From: Mesocentrotus franciscanus
Lineage: Eukaryota; Echinodermata; Echinoidea; Camarodonta; Strongylocentrotidae
Reading direction: 5' to 3'
NCBI GenBank assembly: GCA_037976565.1
Contig: CP137670.1
Coordinates: forward strand, 16,207,216-16,271,215
DNA: 64,000 nucleotides
Part shown: positions 59,140 to 64,000 of the stretch, piece by piece
How positions within the stretch are numbered: position 1 is the first letter of the stretch
Layout: each line of letters starts with the position of its first letter
Notes under the pieces: generated by a model
Told to the model about the DNA's origin: nothing
The model's database searches: none
Seen by the model: only the letters and a program-made list of their open reading frames with translations
Position numbers and translations under genes: made by a program

Positions 59140-60283
59140 TTACTTATCTTCCCAGTTTGTCCATTTAGGTTGAGGTCCTGTCCCAGATGCTGGCTTCCTT
59201 GTTTGAATGAAAACTTTAGTCCCGTTGATACGGATTCTTGTGGACAGGTTGCGTTCCTTGCGTAGCGTGTAGGCCACTGCAGCAAGTCGTCCACGCTCTC
59301 GTTTCATGGGGGGCGGGAGGTCAGTTCTGATGGTGACGCGGGCGAACTGCTGGCCCGGTGCGGTCGTCTGGCCGGACATCACAGTCACCTGGTCGGGTGC
59401 GGTCGTCTGGCCGGACATCACAGTTGCCTGGGGGGTGGGGTGAGTGGGGTGCTGGCTCATGGCGGGTAAGTCGGCTGGCTTGGGGCGTTGTCTACGAGAT
59501 TGCTCGAATGCGTTCAAAACACGATCGCGATCTGCCATGCTTACAAATCGGATGATTATGGGGCGGATTGCAGGTTGATTACTGGCTCCATGCTGAGGGG
59601 CGGGAGACGGTGCGCGTTGACCAGGGCTATCTTCAAAGCTTCGCTTTTGTGATTCTCATGAAATGAACGAAAATATCATGAACTGTTGAATAAATGTTCT
59701 CATTATTGCCCTGTTCCCCAACTCCATAAACTAGGAGGTTTTGTTTTCTCTGGTGCATTTCAAGAAGAATAATTTTGTCCTCTATTTCCTTACTTTTAGC
59801 GTCGATCTCTTCCTTCAGTTTAGGTAGTGTTTCCTTTTCTACTTTCTCGATCTTAGATGAGTTGAAATTCACTGTCTCCTTTAAATCAGTGATCGATTTC
59901 TTCGTTTCTGCTATATCAGCCCCAATAGCATCAAAACGATGGTTCATTTCTGTAGAAAGTTGGGCGAATAGCTCTTTCATTTCGCTGATAACACTAAGGC
60001 CACTTCCAGCCGTGTCGCCATCTTGAGCAGGGCTGGGCGTGGTCGCGGGAATCGCGGGTTCTGGTGTCACGTGACTTTTCCCGCCAGGGCCCTCGGTGCG
60101 TGCTATGGGCTGCGTTTGGGGTCCGGTAGTAGATGTCGAGGTCGAATCTTTGGCGTTTGGAAGAATTGGTGGTCTTGCATCGATCCCTGATGTCGATTTC
60201 GAAGAAGAAGCAGACATTTTCTTAGATTGTCTCAGCGGAAAAGATTTCGAAGGATGCCTCAAGTTATAAGATTTCTCACTCAT
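59140..60283 (-). pseudogene. LINE ORF1 (coiled coil plus RRM-like), one frameshift
   Basis: It starts at 60283 with MSEKSYNLRHPSKSFPLRQS. A Ser/Thr/Pro-rich N-terminus of about 95 residues is followed by a heptad-rich coiled coil (MNHRFDAIGADIAETKKSIT and on) and an RRM-like start (KQNLLVYGV). A one-base shift near 59650 moves the frame. It then continues IRPIIIRFVSMADRDRVLNA and a C-terminal domain (LRKERNLSTRIRINGTKVFI) to the stop at 59140. This is the layout of LINE RNA-binding ORF1 proteins. A 14-residue unit, VTVMSGQTTAPDQ-like, is tandemly duplicated near 59357-59435. Confidence 0.8.
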
Positions 60284-60709
60284 CTCTCAAAATCTATTTC
60301 ACATAGTCAGTGTGTACGAAGTGCGGGAGCTCAAAAAATACGTGCGTCACCTACGAATGCATTGTCTAAAGAATTGCATAAAGAATAACCTGGCTCTTCC
60401 AAATTTTTTTGTCGTATTATTATTCCAAATGGTCTAACAAATATATGTGTAGTAGAAAGAAAGCTTGAATATATGAAAAATATATGATTTATGGGTAAAA
60501 GTGTGAATTTTTGTACCTTATTTGCATAATTTACCATAAATATGCAAATGAGTAATTTTTTCCAAAATTTGAAATTACTATAGTATTATATACACTTCAC
60601 TTGACATGCATGCAAATTTTCGCGGTGATCGGCCGTTTCACGGCCGAGATCTATTGGGGGCATAATGCCCCGGCCGTATTCCTCAAATAGCCCGGCCTTT
60701 TAGGGTTAA

Positions 60710-63285
60710 GGCAGCTGAGATTTTGTTCGAAGGCCCAACAAGTACCCAAGGCATGCATATTAATTGCTGCAACTAATTCATGCCCAGTCTCCTGACTCTC
60801 CTCACCTTTTTGAGTTTCTCTATGTTTTCCACGTCTTTAAATTTAATAAAAATCCCATTTCATACCCTTTCAAAGACCTTCTAGGTCACTCCCTCCCCTG
60901 GATCCGCCCCTGATTCCGCCCCTGATTATAGCCATTCTTACAATCCTTGTTTTCCCGTGTTAAACCTCAGTGGAAGTGGGTACGTTTTGAGCCCATGTCC
61001 CATGATCTCTCTTGACACGATAATTCGCGCACAGCGAGGGTGTACGGAAGCATGTTCCACTGAAATGTTTTGTTTAATCATGGACCTACTGGTTTAATTA
61101 TCTCAAGAACTTTGACTCTGTGCTCATTATACGTGTATGGGATAACGCGTACAATATATTCCTGCTACCCTTAGACGCTTCAGCCAGATTTTGAGTAAGT
61201 TATTATATTTGCTTTACTTTACTTTAATTTACTTTACAATACTTAGGCCAAAATTACGTCCATTCAACGATGCTTGTAGGACTCGGCCTGTTTATATATA
61301 TCGTTTAAAATAAACAATTGTTTCAAACCATCAAATTCAACGTGCATATAGATAAGGAGAGGATGTGGTTCAGATAGAAATTCCAATCAAAAGTATGATA
61401 GGGGTGTGACCAATCAGTATGGAATGCAATTAAATGCTGATATGTGAAAGTTACCAGACTTACAATATTTAGCAAAGTCATACAGACAGCATTCTTCCGG
61501 TGTCTGTCATTCCGATTCTTCTTGATATTTAGAGTGATATTCGGGGCATATAACTACGGGAATAAGAGTATAATTATGGTGTGTATTATGTGTCAAGTAA
61601 GCCTACTGAATACACTCTGCAAGAAAATGAAAGTGGACACTGTTTATTTCTTCTCCTTCTCTTCTATTACATGTTATTAAGAATTGAAATTTAAGACTTT
61701 ATAATTAGGCCTATGATTACTTGGTATTATTATGATTGTGTATATTAAGAATTGAGGATTATCCTTTATGTTTAACTTTAATCAATGAAATTAATTTGGG
61801 GGAAAAATCCCCTTTCTCTCTATTATATACTTGGCCCTCCAATGTGAAAAGGGAGGATAACAACTGTCGTGTTAGTCTTTTATTTTTATTTCCAGCTCGA
61901 TAAACAAAAAATGAATAGACAAGACCTTAGTATTGAAGCATTGCTAAATGCTAAATTGCTAAATTTGTATTTACTATAGGCTTTCTAAAAGAAAATTGGA
62001 TAAGTGGAGGTACAGTATTGCCTAAAATATATTTTGATTCCAGTTTATCGCATCTATTAAAATTATGAAGACCAACGATAAAACATGATTGTCCTACTCT
62101 GGAATCAGTTGAGGACACATTCTTTACCCAGTTTTGAAAAGCAATAGGCCATTTTCGTATAATGTACTTAAATTTAATGCACAAATCGCATATAGGGCCT
62201 AACGTTGAAATCTTCCGGTTAAAAAAATGAAATCTTATCGCAATGAAGAGAAAAGGGGCGGAAATCATTTTGTAATGCTTTAAATTATAGTGCTATGGGA
62301 GAAGAGTGAATAACTCTCCTGCAAATGTGGCATTTCTCGTTCCACCTCCGATTATACAACGTACAATGATCAATTATTATATAATATATAGAAAATGCAT
62401 AGGCGTTCTAGTTTGATTGATTTTTTCCAGCTAACTATACAACTTTGTTCTACCTTTATAATAGTTTTAAGAAATGTGAAACTGTATACCCGTTTTTACT
62501 AACACTGGACACGCTTGGTGCCCATTTTGATTCTTATACTATAGCTCCATAGATACATGTAAAGCTCTTGTACATATTTGGAAAGCTAATACAACTTACC
62601 AAACTTTCCATTCTATACAATAGACTCGCCATACCAAAACGACACGCATTGTATGGTCTATTGTACAGATTTACAAAAGCTTTACCAATTTCCTAACAAA
62701 TCTGGTATAATCCCGTCGTTTGAAAGGAGTAGACTACTTTTGACTTACAAAATACAGAACTGAGTTAATCTCAGAATTCCATAGCATGTTACGTAATCGA
62801 GGCAATACCGTTCAATATATTTTTTTGTATAATAGTAGAAAAATAAAAAAGGAGTCGGATAGGATCAACGCAGAAGTGTAGCTCAGGGGTGCCCTCCCCC
62901 CCCCCCACTACGGAACAAAATTTTAGATTTCGCCTGATAATGACCCTTCCTGTCATAGCAACAGGAACTGTTCCTTCTAGGAATAGTAGGTGTTTATGAT
63001 TATATAACTTAGTGCCCTTTTAATGAATTGGAAATGGCATCTATATCATATTTTACCTAAGTGTCGAAATACTGTTCTTTTTTCTTAGCGATCCCTACCG
63101 AAGTTCTACAAACCAATACACGTGTTTGTCTAACTGTAATCTCTTCATATTCAATCATGGTATTTCAAACGTAAAGTGCGTTGATGATCTAATACGTATT
63201 CGAAACAATGTCAACGTGCGGACTTGGCCGCATTGCTCATTTCTGATCAATTATAAAATCCAATATTGAATTTAACTGAAAGAAG
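60710..63285. other. Intergenic stretch right of the piggyBac-like bracket
   Basis: A right-hand hAT-type terminus, CTGGATCCGCCCCTGATT, occurs near 60896 with no left partner. A fragment of MITE family P lies at 62146-62202 (TAGGCCATTTTCGTATAATG). Open frames in 61444-62268 have no recognisable domain or splice support. Confidence 0.5.
62146..62202. mobile_element. MITE family P end fragment
   Basis: ATAGGCCATTTTCGTATAATG followed by TTAAATTTAATGCACAAATC matches the left end of the ~300-bp palindromes in the calmodulin-like introns. The rest is missing. Confidence 0.6.
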
Positions 63286-63289
63286 TATT

Positions 63290-63530
63290 TGTGGAGGTGC
63301 TTTGGTATAGCGGCTCATCATGCACTTGACTCTCAATTCAAGGGCTGAGGGTTCGAATCTCAGCCCGACACTGACGTCCTTCGGCAATACCTTAATCCGC
63401 ATTTGCCACTCTCCACCCAGGTGTACATGGATACCTGACAACCGATTGGTAATAATAGTTGCAGGGTCCTTAGAATTAACAGCATTGAAGCAAATGAGGC
63501 TTCCCTGGTTAAACAATATTATTATTAGTA
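63290..63530 (+). mobile_element. tRNA-derived SINE, family B, complete (plus)
   Basis: The head carries TTTGGTATAGCGGCTCATCA (box A region) and GGGTTCGAATCTC (box B). The body has TCCTTCGGCAATACCTTAAT and CCACTCTCCACCCAGGTG. The tail has TTGCAGGGTCCTTAGAATTA, GAGGCTTCCCTGGTTAAACA and (ATT)n. Family B shares its head and body with family A but has a different 3' end. A TTGACTCTCAATTCAAGGGC anticodon-arm-like segment sits between the boxes. Confidence 0.85.
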
Positions 63531-63669
63531 GTATTAAGATTATTATTATCATTATTACTATGAGGCCTATTATTATTATTATTAACATTATTCATCTTTA
63601 TCATTCAGGGCATTATTTCAAGATGAACTCATGAACTATGATCGATTCGTTTTTGCCTTTATTATACAG

Positions 63670-63826
63670 GATGGCAGGGTTACATCATACATACGTCACA
63701 ATCCTGGGTGTGATACTCATCTCCTATGGTATCATACTTAACATGCTTGGTGCTATTGCATCATTTCTACATGCGGGTTCTTATCATAATGGTGCAATGG
63801 GAACCCCTATGTGGGCTGGTCTAGCG
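63670..63826 (+). CDS. Exon of a multi-pass membrane protein, possibly MS4A-like
   Basis: An acceptor TTATTATACAG precedes 63670 and a strong donor GTAAGTACG follows 63826. From the ATG at 63671, 52 codons are open: a short start, MAGLHHTYVTI, then a hydrophobic helix (LGVILISYGIILNMLGAIAS), a short loop, and GTPMWAGLA leading into the next intron. A first membrane helix followed by a G-x-P-x-W-x-G motif at the start of the second is the pattern of the MS4A/TMEM176 four-span family. This exon would carry helix 1 and the loop. The true start may be upstream, since the frame is open through the acceptor. The gene continues off the right edge. Confidence 0.5.
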
Positions 63827-64000
63827 GTAAGTACGTCACCTTATAACAGCGATATAAATCAACAAGAGAGTCAAGATCTGTCACGAAAATTCTTGCTCAA
63901 GTCTCTGCACATTGACAACATAATCATGCAGTTTTGAGAAGAGATAAAAATCATGAAATTTGCAGAGCCTAACTGTGTTGAATGGCCGGTGCACAATTTA

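Larger units (their letters stand above)
52521..60290 (-). mobile_element. CR1/Jockey-group LINE, near full length, degraded
   Basis: In minus-strand order it has ORF1 (60283-59140), a 2.9-kb spacer, ORF2 with APE-type endonuclease and reverse transcriptase (56203-53215), a 3' UTR, and a (GAATT)n terminal repeat at 52521-52541. ORF1 and ORF2 each carry single-base frameshifts. The long repeat-filled spacer is unusual and may mean that two elements are joined or that the spacer was expanded. Confidence 0.75.
52102..60705. mobile_element. piggyBac-like bracket (8.6 kb) enclosing a LINE
   Basis: TTAA at 52098-52101 is followed by CCCTAATAAGGCCGGGGG. In mirror image, CCCGGCCTTTTAGGG is followed by TTAA at 60706-60709. 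The similarity continues inward: GGCCGGGG...TTATGCCCCC occurs at both ends, offset by a ~24-base insertion at the right. TTAA target sites and termini beginning CCCT are the signature of piggyBac-superfamily elements. No piggyBac transposase is visible. The ~400-bp arms enclose a LINE in minus orientation. The simplest reading is a non-autonomous piggyBac-like element later hit by the LINE. Confidence 0.75.

Noticed and set aside
1..64000. CRISPR arrays, bacterial operons or phage-type systems
   Set aside because: Intron-bearing animal genes, SINEs and LINEs show a eukaryotic nuclear genome. No regularly spaced direct-repeat array of CRISPR type was seen.

Overview
This is a repeat-rich, AT-rich animal genome window, not bacterial. 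Three things show this: spliced genes with GT-AG introns and conserved phases, a CR1/Jockey-like LINE, and many tRNA-derived SINEs, palindromic MITEs and microsatellites. The repeat mix (tRNA-SINEs with ATT tails, elements ending CAGGGGCGGATCC, frequent ACATGTAC words) suggests a marine deuterostome, most likely an echinoderm such as a sea urchin. That placement is inference only.

Two genes can be rebuilt completely, both on the minus strand. A divergent calmodulin-like gene (18028-29171) has six coding exons, 146 residues and four intact EF-hands. The autophagy gene ATG101 (34837-43796) has seven coding exons and 218 residues with the WF-finger W110-P111-F112. At the left edge (about 750-2960) are exons of an unidentified minus-strand gene, one of them SPRY-like. 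At the right edge (63670-63826) is one exon of a plus-strand multi-pass membrane protein, possibly MS4A-like.

Layout. 1-3060: exon fragments, a palindromic MITE and a LINE remnant. 3290-15072: a 5.64-kb block present twice on either side of exactly 500 Ns, almost certainly two overlapping contigs that were not merged. 15073-18027: MITEs and a SINE. 18028-29171: calmodulin-like gene, whose introns hold a 1.6-kb foldback element, several copies of a ~300-bp palindromic MITE and an 824-bp hAT-type element. 29172-34836: intergenic repeats. 34837-43796: ATG101, whose introns hold SINEs and MITEs. 45237-49324: a 4.1-kb long inverted repeat. 49469-51949: two hAT-type elements with perfect 8-bp target duplications. 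52098-60709: a piggyBac-like TTAA/CCCTAA-bracketed structure containing a frameshifted LINE (ORF1, endonuclease, reverse transcriptase). 60710-63669: intergenic, with one SINE.

The protein-coding genes show no functional link to each other. The notable biology is the layering of mobile elements: foldbacks, nested SINEs, a LINE inside a DNA-transposon shell, and MITEs placed within tens of bases of splice sites.
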